This document shows, piece by piece, positions 1-10,500 of a DNA stretch of 64,000 nt; position 1 is the first letter of the stretch, and every line of letters starts with the position of its first letter. The notes beneath the pieces are model-generated. The model saw only the letters and a program-made list of their open reading frames with translations, had not been told where the DNA came from and did no database searches. The DNA is from Myotis daubentonii (lineage: Eukaryota; Chordata; Mammalia; Chiroptera; Vespertilionidae), in NCBI RefSeq assembly GCF_963259705.1, contig NC_081846.1, positions 87,928,641 through 87,992,640 of the forward strand, read 5' to 3'. The position numbers and the translations under genes were made by a program.

Positions 1-662
1 CGTCTGCAGCCCACCCTTTCATTCTCTTAAGTGTCTTAAACAGAGTAAGTCTTATATTTTAAGTTCAACATATCAGTTCTTTCTTTTACGGATCGTGCTT
101 TTGGTGTCACGTTTAAGAACTGTTTGCCTAACACTAGGTCATGGAGTTTCCTTCTATGTTTTCCTGTTTTTTAGTTTTATATTTTGAGTTAATTTTTGTA
201 GGTGTTAAGTTAGTGTTTTCTAGCATCAAAGTTACTTGCAATGGGTTTTGAAATATGCAAATTTCCTTTTCACTTGTATTGAGGTCTGGAACTGTAGTTT
301 GAGGATGGAAAATATATCTGCTACGGATTTGTGTGGGTATGGAGATCTGTTTTAACTTTTGCCAGCATATACAGTGTGACATTTCTTGTATTCAGATGTT
401 GTCATCAAAGTTACTTTAGCAAAATATTAGTTTCAAATATAAGTGGTGCTCTGACTTCTGCTTCTAGGTTGAATTCATTAAGAAACACCAAGTCTACAGC
501 AAAAGCTAAATTTTAAGGCCATTCATTGTTTGAGGGAGGTTCTTCTCATTCAGAAATTTGCAGTTTTGGCTCTCAAGTTGGGACGTCTCAACAAAACTTT
601 ACCACCACAAAGTCATCAAACTACTGTGTGGTAGGGCAAGTCAGAATACTTAGCTTCTTCTT
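1..662. other. Intergenic, nothing recognised
   Basis: This is AT-rich DNA downstream of NIFK with no gene or repeat family I can name. Confidence 0.5.
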
Positions 663-886
663 CTTTTTTTTTAAAAAAATATATTTTTTATTGATTTTTT
701 ACAGAGAGGAAGGGAGAGAGATAGTTAGAAACATCGATGAGAGAGAAACATCAATCAGCTGCCTCCTGCACATCTCCTACTGGGGATGTGCCCGCAACCC
801 AGGTACATGCCGTTGACCGGAATCGAACCTGGGACCTTTCAGTCCGCAGGCCAACGCTCTATCCACTGAGCCAAACCGGTTTCAGC
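663..886 (-). mobile_element. Ves SINE
   Basis: This tRNA-derived SINE of vespertilionid bats is read from its A/T-rich tail at the left. The tRNA-like head (A box TGGCTCAGTGGA, B box GGTTCGATTCC) is at the right. Confidence 0.9.
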
Positions 887-896
887 TAGATTCTTC

Positions 897-1107
897 TTTA
901 AAAATATTTTTATTGATTTCAGAGAGGAAGGGAGAGGGAGAGATAGAAACATCAATGATGAGAATCATTGACCAGCTGCCTCCTCCTGCACATCCCCTGC
1001 TGGGGATCGAGCCTGCAACCTGGGCATGTGCCCTTGACCAGAATCAAACCTGGAACCATTTAGTCCACAGGCCGATGCTCTATCCACTGAGCCAGACTGG
1101 CTAGGGC
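897..1107 (-). mobile_element. Ves SINE, older copy
   Basis: The tail starts after TTTAAAAATATTTTTATTGA. The head ends at CCAGCCTAGCC in minus-strand terms, and the copy is more diverged than the one before it. Confidence 0.88.
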
Positions 1108-1244
1108 CAGAATACTGAACTTCTATTTCTGTCAGAAATTGCTGGAACTGATGATAGCTAAGTCCACAACAAATGAAGTACAACAGTGACATGATTAGTT
1201 CAATAACACATGATAGGTTCACATATTTTTCTTTAAATGTTTTT

Positions 1245-1423
1245 AATTTTTAAAATTTATTTTTATTGATTTCAGAGAGGGAGGATAGAAACATCGATGA
1301 GAATCATTGCCTCCTGTACGCCCCCTACTGGAGATTGAGCCTGCAACTTGTGCATGTGCCCTGACCAGGAATTGAACCATGACCTCCTGCTCAAGCACAG
1401 ACACACACTCAGCTGGGCAATTC
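1245..1423 (-). mobile_element. Ves SINE, shortened
   Basis: The tail and middle (GATTTCAGAGAGG, CCCCTACTGG) are clear. The tRNA-like head is degraded. Confidence 0.75.
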
Positions 1424-2056
1424 ACATATTTCTTTAAGTACTTGCTGGTGAATAATACAAGAAGCCGGCCTTAAACACCTTATATTTTCAGAAACTCTAC
1501 ATTTGTCAAAGTCTTTTTCTAGTTCCCTATGTTTTTTTCTTTCTTTTCTTTTCTTTTTTTACCAAAATCAGGTATGGCACATGTTGGAAGGTTCCACTTC
1601 AGTTGTACTGAATGAATGGTCTCTCCACTTCGAAAATATTTTTGCTTATAGTTGTTCCACAGACAGGCTAATTCTGCACAGAGGCCAATTCTTCAGTCAT
1701 TCCTAGGGTGACAAACTGCCTGCATTAGCCTGGGACTGAGGAGGTTCGCCTAACATGTGACTTTCAGTGTTAAAACCAGAAAGGTTCTGGGGAAACCTTG
1801 ATGAATTGGTCATCCCAGCACTTCAAATCTTGACTTTCTGAACAGTGAGCTGAACAGTATTGGTAAGGTCTTTTAACTTCTTAAGTGCCTGGGGAAAAAC
1901 AATCAAAATAATTTGCCTTGTTTTTATTTTACTTTTTTGTTTGTTCACCAACCCAAGTCAAATCTCCTTCCGTCACCATTTTCACTGGCCTTGTTTTTAA
2001 ATTAACTATTGTTGCTTCAACTCTTCAAGCAACTTTCTTGTTTAAAGGCTGTCTTC
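1424..2056. other. Intergenic, nothing recognised
   Basis: No coding exon or named repeat is seen. A pyrimidine tract lies at about 1535-1560. Confidence 0.45.
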
Positions 2057-2291
2057 TTAAAAAAAAAAAAAAAAGTTTTTATTGATTTCAGAGGGAGAAA
2101 CATCAATGAGAATCATTGATTGGATGCCTTCTGCACGACCCCTACAGGGAATCAAGCTCACAACCCAGGCATGTGCCATGACCAGGAATCAAATCGTGAC
2201 CTCCTGGTTCATGGTCAAAGTTCAACCAATCGAGCCACACTGGCCTGGTTCACAGGTCCAAGTTCAATCAATCGAGCCACACTGGCCAGGG
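2057..2291 (-). mobile_element. Ves SINE with duplicated head
   Basis: A poly-A/T tail at 2058-2075 is followed by a SINE body. The end of the head (AATCGAGCCACACTGGCC) occurs twice, near 2230-2252 and 2268-2291, so a short tandem duplication has lengthened the copy. Confidence 0.8.
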
Positions 2292-2322
2292 ATAAAGGCT
2301 GTCTTAAAAAAAGTTCATTTTA

Positions 2323-2537
2323 TGCCCTAACCGGTTTGTCTCAGTGGATAGAGCGTTGGCCTGCGGACTCAGAGTCCCAGGTTCAATTCCGGTCAAGGGC
2401 ATGTACCTTGGTTGTGGGCACATCCCCAGTAGGGAGTGTGCAGGAGGCAGCTGATCGATGTTTCTCTCTCATCAATGTTTCTTTCTATCCCTCTCCCTTC
2501 CTCTCTGTAAAAAAATAAAATATATTTTTAAAAAAAT
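2323..2537 (+). mobile_element. Ves SINE with 13-bp target duplication
   Basis: The full plus-strand copy is flanked by AAAGTTCATTTTA at 2310-2322 and 2538-2550. The perfect duplication marks a fairly recent insertion. Confidence 0.93.
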
Positions 2538-2550
2538 AAAGTTCATTTTA

Positions 2551-2752
2551 GCCCTAACTGGTTTGGCTCTATGGATAGAGTGTTGGCCTACAGACTGAAG
2601 GGTCCCAAGTTTGATTCCAGTCAAGGGTGCATGCCCAGGTTGCTGGCTCAATCCCCATTAAGGGGTGTGCCGGGGGCAGCCGATCAATGATTATCATCGA
2701 CATTTCTATCTCCATCTTCTCCCTTCCTCTGAAATCAATAAAAAATTTTTTT
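2551..2752 (+). mobile_element. Ves SINE, tandem neighbour
   Basis: This second plus-strand copy starts directly at the right target duplication of the previous SINE. It ends in AATCAATAAAAAATTTTTT. Confidence 0.9.
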
Positions 2753-2802
2753 GTAAGTTGATTTTATTGGACACATTTCTTCAGCTGCTGCAATCACTAT
2801 TT

Positions 2803-3017
2803 TTTTTTAAAATATATTTTATTGATTTTTCACAGAGAGGAAGGGAGATAGAGAGTCAGAAACATCGATGAGAGAGAAACATCGATCAGCTGCCTTCTGC
2901 ACATCTCCCACTGGGGATGCGCCCGCAACCCAGGCACATGCCCTTGACCGGAATCGAACCTGGGACCCTTCAGTCCGCAGGCCGACGCTCTATCCACTGA
3001 GCCAAACCGGTTACGGC
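2803..3017 (-). mobile_element. Ves SINE with 16-bp target duplication
   Basis: The copy is flanked by GCTGCAATCACTATTT at 2787-2802 and 3018-3033. Both copies are perfect. Confidence 0.94.
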
Positions 3018-3126
3018 GCTGCAATCACTATTTACCTCACCATTGGTAAAGGGCTTTCCTTGCTTGCCTAATAAGCCACACGGAAACATTACCACCTTAT
3101 AAACTTTGGGGTAAAAAAACTGCTGA

Positions 3127-3310
3127 GCCCTAGCCAGTTTGGCTAAATGGATAGAACTTTGGCCCTTGGACCAAAGGGTCCCGGCCTTGATTCTGGTCAA
3201 AGGCAAGTAACTTGGGCACATGCAGGAGGCAACCAACTGACATGTCTTGTTCACATTAATGCTCGTCTCTCCCCCTCCTTTCCAGTTACTTTAAAAATCA
3301 ATGGAAAGAT
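3127..3310 (+). mobile_element. Ves SINE, diverged
   Basis: The head GCCCTAGCCAGTTTGGCTAAATGG and tail TTTAAAAATCAATGG are clear. The middle is shortened. Confidence 0.82.
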
Positions 3311-3351
3311 ATCCTTGGGTGAGGATTAACAAAATTGTGCTGATAGTCCAT

Positions 3352-3633
3352 TTAAAATGGTGAATTCTGCTTTTTGAGTTGGGAATATTGTGATGAATGC
3401 TTCGTCTGATAATGTCTATATATATTGTGTTCTTTTAGCACAGCTGATGTGTCACTGCCATCTGAATGGATAAAATAATCCAGTCCACCGTGAACATTTT
3501 TTAGACTGGATAGGTATGTACTGATAATCAAAATACGTAAAACCCATGGTACTGAGACATGGGGCACACGAAGGCCATCGAGATGAAACTGTGCCGCTGC
3601 CATCTGTAGTGCGCTCAGCAATGAGAGGACCAC
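3352..3633 (-). pseudogene. Possible hAT/ZBED-type transposase remnant
   Basis: The minus-strand frame ends in VLKEHNIYRHYQTKHSSQY. This resembles the zinc-finger-proximal KEYN-x-x-RHY-x-TKH pattern of Charlie/ZBED5/GTF2IRD2-like hAT proteins. Only this short C-terminal part of the 93-residue frame matches, so the rest may be chance. It is likely a fossil fragment. Confidence 0.35.
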
Positions 3634-3639
3634 ATATTG

Positions 3640-4138
3640 TCTCCATCACAACTAAGTCTTGTAGCACAAATGCTGCCATCTCAGCCCACTATCACTTAAA
3701 GATTTACTAAATACTGGATAAAAAATATTTGAAGGCAGCTTTCAATGAACATGAATTAGCTAATACAAAAGCATATTTCAAGGGCATTAGAAAATTAAAA
3801 ATATTTGAGGTGAAAACCTACTATTTTACTTCAAGAGACCCAAGTCCCACTTGCATACAAATAAATTGTAAATAAAACACGTTTATTTGCTGGTCACTGT
3901 TTAAGCCATGAAATACAATTCCACACTGATGATACTTTAGTGGTTAGTAGTCCATACTAGCTTACCAAAAACTAACTTACCATTAGGAAAATGACCACAT
4001 ACACATGTATACACACTTGAATTGCCTTCTCACTGTACCTAATGCCCAGTTTTGACCACTGGATGCGGAAGTCTAAAATCCCCTTATGGGTGAAATGTGC
4101 ACAGCCTACAGAGACCCATGTAGACAATAAAGCAAGGT
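3640..4138. other. Intergenic, nothing recognised
   Basis: AT-rich DNA just downstream of the NIFK poly(A) signal. No gene or named repeat is seen. Confidence 0.45.
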
Positions 4139-4144
4139 TTTATT
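4139..4144 (-). terminator. NIFK: Candidate NIFK poly(A) signal
   Basis: AATAAA on the minus strand lies about 250 nt past the stop codon. Cleavage would fall near 4115-4125. No better signal is seen between the stop and this site. Confidence 0.6.
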
Positions 4145-4391
4145 TTCTTTATGTAACAAACGCTGCAGTTTAGTATTTAAACCTGCAGTTAATGGTGACC
4201 CTTTTATGCAGACATGAATATGAATCTGGGAAGAAGCTGGGAGACCGGGGCAGAGGCAGCAGGCCTGGCTCCTGCTGGGTGGTGTTATTCCTGTTATTAC
4301 TGACTGGAACCAACAGTGTTTCTTCTGATACACAGCCCTCATAATAAAATCACATTTTCCAGAAGAAGTATTATTCATAATACACTCAGAA

Positions 4392-4577
4392 TCACTGATT
4401 GCTGTTTCTTCGTCTTTTTTTCCTTGACTGTGTAGGTGTTTCAGTCTCTTGTGTTTGTTCTTTTATGCCAGATAAGGGCTGTTTGAAAACTATTTCATTA
4501 TCTTCATCATCATTCATTTCAGCCACTTCAGATTTTCGTTTATCCAAAAATGTTGGTGTACAAACTGGTGTGGGGCC
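4392..4577 (-). CDS. NIFK: NIFK exon 7, coding part and stop
   Basis: After a TTTAG acceptor the exon starts [10 protein letters not shown], holding both threonines of the FHA-docking cluster. An acidic NDDEDNE stretch and a C-terminal [10 protein letters not shown] follow. The TGA stop is at 4394-4392. The nearby pyrimidine tract and acceptor decide the start of the exon. Confidence 0.93.
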   Translation of the reverse strand, partial: GPTPVCTPTFLDKRKSEVAEMNDDEDNEIVFKQPLSGIKEQTQETETPTQSRKKRRRNSNQ

Positions 4578-7500
4578 CTAAATTCAACAAGAAATAATAC
4601 ATAAATGTGGGAAGATATGAGGACTATTTTACCCCTCCCTCCTATTTTTACAAGTTGTGCAGTGTTACTTCAGGCCTATTTCCATCTTTCAGTGACATAA
4701 TCACACAGGAACGAGTTTAGGTGCTTATCAAACTTAGTATAAAAAAGTCACAATCGATTGTAATATAATATGCTCCATTATAGGGTATGAGGTAGAAAAC
4801 CTTGATCTTATATTTATAAAAACAGTGGCCTCCTCTCTCCTAACTCACTTTGCTTAAGAGGTACAAAGTGCAATAGTAAACTCACAACGATAACTTTTGC
4901 TTGTAAACTCACAGTATCTGCTGAAGTCACAAATTAAATGTGAGAAAAATTTTTCTAAATATTTTTATTGATTACAGAGAGAAAGGGGGAGGGAGAGAGA
5001 GATAGAAACATCAATGATGAGGAGAATCATTGATCAGCTGCCTCCTGCACTCCCCCTACTGGGGATCAAGCCCACAACCTGGGCATGTGCCCCTGAGCAG
5101 AATCGAACCTGGGGACCCTTTAGTCCCCAGGCCCAGCTCTATCCACTGAGCCAAAACGGCTAGGGCTAAATGTGAAATTTTAACAAACTGTCAGTAGCAG
5201 GAACTGTTTCTCCTCTTTTGAATTATACTACCTGATTCTCAAAATACTAACGACAATTTTACCTGGCTATCCACAGTATTCTCAGGAGTTTCAGGGGTGG
5301 CTGAAGCCTTCTCCTTTTCCTCCTTAGGTAAAGCCTTCAATAAAGTTTAAGAAACGTCATCAATTTGTATACTTAACAGTTTTAGTAATTTGAATATATT
5401 TACCCACTTATCTTCCCCTAACACCTGGCATGCAATAAAAGAAAAATCTTACCTGTCCATTTGTGGATTTCTGAAGGTTGGTGTTTGAAGCGTTGCTTTT
5501 CTTCTTTTTCCTACGTAAAACCTTAAGTAAACACAAAGAAGTTATTACCTGGCAGTATCACATATTTACGTTTTTAACTTACCGTTAGATCCTTACACAT
5601 GTTATCAGCAGATCCTTCCTAAATGAGAAAGCATTTCAATTTAAAAAGCAAAATCCACAAACATAGTGAGTGAGCTCCAGTAAAGGGCAAACAGTAAAGA
5701 GGGGCCGAGTTGGGGGACGGGCAGAGCTGTGGGATGAAGTGAGGCTGAGACCGGAGCTGGCCTGGCGTCCTGCTTTAGAGGACCAGCTCCCAGATGGTTC
5801 GTAAGAGGACCAGGGCCTGCTGCCGGGGACACAGTGATTTTTAAACACAAGCTGTTAAAGACTGTTTGGGATTTAGGCAAAGGATCAACAATCGGAACTG
5901 GGCCAAAGGGCGTACTCAGTCTTCTAGTTTCTGGATAAGGCTAAAAGACCTAATAAACTTAGGAAGAGATGCCATCCATCTCTTCCCAACAAATTAGCTG
6001 TTTGAAAATAAGCTGAAAGGGTCTGTGAAAGATCCAAACCAACCTCAGAATTTAGAGAAGAAATAAGATCGTCACCTATCCTAGCCACCCGAGTGGCCTG
6101 CACTTGTCTCGTAGTGGAAGGCACAGCTCTCTCCCGGGAAAGCGGAGGGAGAACCAGCGAGCAAGGGCACGGGGACTGAGTGACATCTGTGCTGACGCAG
6201 CTTCATGCCAGCAGGCTCGCTATATTCTAACCCTGCTCACTTAATTCACAGATGACGCTGCTGAAATCTGATATGCACTTTATCTCCAATTTAAAAGAAC
6301 AAAAACCAAAATTTTAACTGGAATGGCATAAAAAGGGTGGCCAATTTATAGTCTTTATGTTTACCGATACCATGTAATACCAAACTTCATTTAATTCTGG
6401 TAAGGACACTTTTAATGCAATCTAGAAGCATTATGGTTTGGGTTAAAGGGTGGTGTAACTTCAATAATTTAAAACAGATCATGAAAAACCTCATCCCTTT
6501 CTGAAATTTCCTTTTCTATACAATGTCGATCATTGGATCTGGTCTGACACACTTTAGGAAGAACTTACAATGCAGTGCCTCAAAAATTTAGTCAAACCCT
6601 AGTATGTGGTCAGCACTGAGCTAGATACTTTATAGAGAAAACCATAATCATGTTACAGCTACTGAGATACAAAGCCCACCTCCAAGAAGAAAAACACAAA
6701 ATATATATTTTCTGAAGAAATATTTACCAATGAAGGAAAATCATAATTAATCCCCTTCTTAGCTAGTCTCTTCCTGAGTAATTTTTCTTTCTTTCTAAAT
6801 CGCTCCTCCATCCGCAGCTTTTCAAGAAGGGTCCGGTTCTGATTATACCGTTTCACTGCTGGGAAAGACGGGTTCTTAAACGGAAGATGCCACTCTCTAA
6901 AAAGTTCCGCATGTACTTTCTCAGGTGGCATAAAATGACCTATATGCAAAAAAGAAACAAGTTTTCAACCGAGTGGGAGGGGCACAGCATAGCATGGATC
7001 CACATGTGCAGTCCTCTGACACCTTTTGGCTCACCTCAACCCTTCCTCTCCTTCATTTCTGTGAATGAACCCATGCCGTCAGCAAGGCTGCTGGGACTGT
7101 CACGGCAGGAGGAACCAAAATGAAGAGAGGCCGGAGAGATGCCTCCTGGGCAGCCTCATCAGCTGCCTGATAAGATGTGCCTGACTTGGGTACCTGGATG
7201 CCCACCCCCCGCACCCAGAAACGTAACTCTGCCTCTGAAGGGCCCTGGGACCCAGACAGGGCTGCGCTGGGATGTCAAGCCGGCGGTGCCGGTTTCTGTA
7301 GGTGAACTTCTAGTCTGGTGCTGTCATGGTTTCTCTGGTAGAAGAGCTGCACCGTCTGAACTGTGACTCCCCCCTTCACTGTTACCCTATCTAGAACCCA
7401 TTAATGGTCTCCGACTGTCCTCAGGACACTTATCGAACTCCCGGATTTATAAGGATTCAAAGACCTGGCCTCCCCTCATCTTCTCCCTCATCTCTTGCTC

Positions 7501-10500
7501 TTCTCCTCAGTCCCTCATAGGCAGATACTGCTAGTCACCTCTAGCTTTGCATTTGCTGTCCGCTCGGCCAGGATCTCAATCTTCATCCCCTCCCCTGAAC
7601 CTGGCTCACTCCTCTTTAAACTTCAGATTTTAATCTAAATACTTCCTCAGGGAAGCCTTCCACAGCCCTTTAAGGTGGGTTAGTCGCTCTTCCTATCTGC
7701 TCCTAAAATCACTCCCCAATTCCATCTCGGCACAAACACAGCTCAGTCTGGTTTAGATTTTAAAATTCTAATTAGAACTGATCTTGCACCATCCTTAAGG
7801 GGATCCTCCAGAAATGATGTGGGATGTCCGAGTAGCTGAGCAATCTGTCCTTCACACCACAGCCACCCATCAACAGCAGGTAACCAGGCCCAAGGGAAGA
7901 CAAGTGCACTTACACTTCAAGAGCCTTTCACCAAAAAGGTAGTTGTTCATTGTTTCAGCAACTATCTTGGCAACATCTTCAGATTCAAATTCCACAAAGG
8001 CATAACCTTTGCTATTTCCAGTCTGCAATTAAAAAATCCGCCACAAAAACAATTAAACTCTAATACATCACTGAACTGCTAAAATGCCATTAATTTAAAT
8101 AATCACATCAGCCCCATTAGCACATAACATCATGGCATACAATGTGGAAACTGTTGTGGGAAAAGGAAAGATCCCAAAAAGGCTGAACATGCCACTGACC
8201 TCGGGGTATTCCTGGGATCTGATCACACAGATAAGTCCATAACCACAGTTGGAATTAACAGTTTGAACTCTTCAAAATAGCCAATGTTAAGAAAAACAAA
8301 GTACAAAAGGGCAAGGAGACTACCCTACACAGGCTGAAGAGTCACACCAACCAAATGCAATGCAGGAATCGTGACTGATCCCAGGTCAGGTAAGGAAACT
8401 GGTAGCTAAAGACTTCTGGGACTACTGGGAATATGTGACGACGGCAAGTCCACGCTAGACCAGCGGTCGCCAACCTGTCGGACCTCACGGACCACCGGTT
8501 GGCGACCGCTGTGCTAGACTACTATATCGTGTCCGGATTCCCAGTAGATTTACGATGAAGTATTTCAGGTCTTTATGACTGCTACTTCCTTCTAAGGTTC
8601 AGGAAAACGAAGTATGTGTGTTTATAGCTATGGAGACATACAGCTAATGTGTCAGGGTGTTTATTACGGGTGAATCCAGGAGAGGGAAGAGATGTTCATT
8701 ACATTATTGTTCTTCCCACTTCTCTGTAGACTTGAACATTTTCAAAATACAATTCTGGGGGAAACAATGATTATCTTACAGTACCGAAAAATATTTACAA
8801 ATGATCCTCAAAAAAGGCAGAAAAAAGTTTTTGAAAAAGACAGTAAGGGCAAAAGATAAGAATAGGCAGTTCAGGGTGGGGGTAAGAGGGAGAGATCAAC
8901 CAAAGGACTTGGATGCATGCATATGAGCCTAACCAATGGACACAGACAACAGGGGGGTGAAGGGCATGAGTGGGGGGGAGGGAAGGCAACGGGGCAATAA
9001 GGACACACATGTAATACCTTAATCAATAAAGAAAAAAAATTTTAAAAAAAGAAAAAAGAATAGGCAGTTCACAGATGAGGGAATTCTAATGGCTAATAAA
9101 CCCATAATGACACTCAACACAATCAATTTAGGTCAGAAAGGTCATGTTAAACAACTGAACAGAACGGTTAAGTAGTGTCTCATAGAACTTTTATTTCAGT
9201 TATGTGTTCATACATATATATGTGTGCTGACTTCTCCTATAAAACTTATAATGTTCCCAGCAGCTTCACCCAAGAGTGAAATATTATAAAAACCTAATGT
9301 TCAACGGGAAGCTAGATAAACTTGAGTGTGTTCAAGCAGTGGAACACAGCAATGACAGTGAGTGTAGTAGTTACATGGATAAAGCTCAAAATAGACTGAA
9401 TGAATAAATAAAAGTGCAGAAAGAGAATACTACTATACAATCTGTAGTACAGATTTCCAAAACACATACAGTAATGAAAAACGGATTTCGTGAACAGTAA
9501 TTTCCTGGGCACGGGAGCAGGTGCAGAGGACTGGGGAAGGGCACGAAAGGGACCTTAAACCTACCTAAAATCTATTTCTAAAAAAAACAGAGGCCTGGCC
9601 CTGGCCGGTCTGGCTCAGTGGATAGAGCGTCGGCCTGCGGACTCAAGGGTCCCAGGTTCGATTCCGGTCAAGGGCATGTACCTGGGTTGCAGGCACATCC
9701 CCAGTAGGGGGTGTGCAGGAGGCGGCTGATCGATGTTTCTCTCTCATCAATGTTTCTAACTCTCTATCCCTTTCCCCCCTCTCTGTAAAAAATCAATAAA
9801 ATACATTTGAAAAAAACAAAGGCCTGAAGCAAGTTGATATTTGATAAAGGAAAATGGTAGCTACCTCAAGTCTCTAAATCATTCTCTGGTAGATTTCAGG
9901 ACGTTTGAAATAGCTCACCCACAAAATAAGCAACCATTACCATTATAAATAGACAAATGGGGGGCGGGGGGGGGGGGGGGAGAGGGGGCATACAGAGAAA
10001 ATGTGTTACTTTGGTTAGGATTAGAGAAATACCAGGGCATTTTAAGTTTGAAATCCCCTTTAATGTTGAGATGTTGCTTTGACAAAACTTAATACCTGTA
10101 ACTTTAGAACAACTAGCGGAAGATGGATGCATACCGTATCCACTCATGTACCAAATATAAAACTAACTTTGATCTGTTATAACTCAAGTGGGAAAATGTG
10201 AAGAAACTGCATCAAGAAAAATAAAGATCCCAACAATGAGAGGTCTCTATGGTTACAACAATATAAGTGTATGTGTGTGGTAAAAAAATAAACAGAGAAT
10301 GAAAAAATATATTCATTCAACAACCTATTTTGAGCTTTATCCACGTAACTACTACATTCAGTGTCACTGCTATGTTCCTCTGCTTGAACACACTCAAGTT
10401 TACCTAGCTTCCCACTGAACCGTAGGTTTTATAATATCTCACTCTTGGGTGAAGCTGCTGGGAACATTGTAAGTTTTATAGGAGAAGTCAGCACACTCTA

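Noticed and set aside
9597..9680. tRNA gene from A and B box matches in this and other SINEs
   Set aside because: The boxes belong to the tRNA-derived head of Ves SINEs. No cloverleaf with intact acceptor stem is formed.
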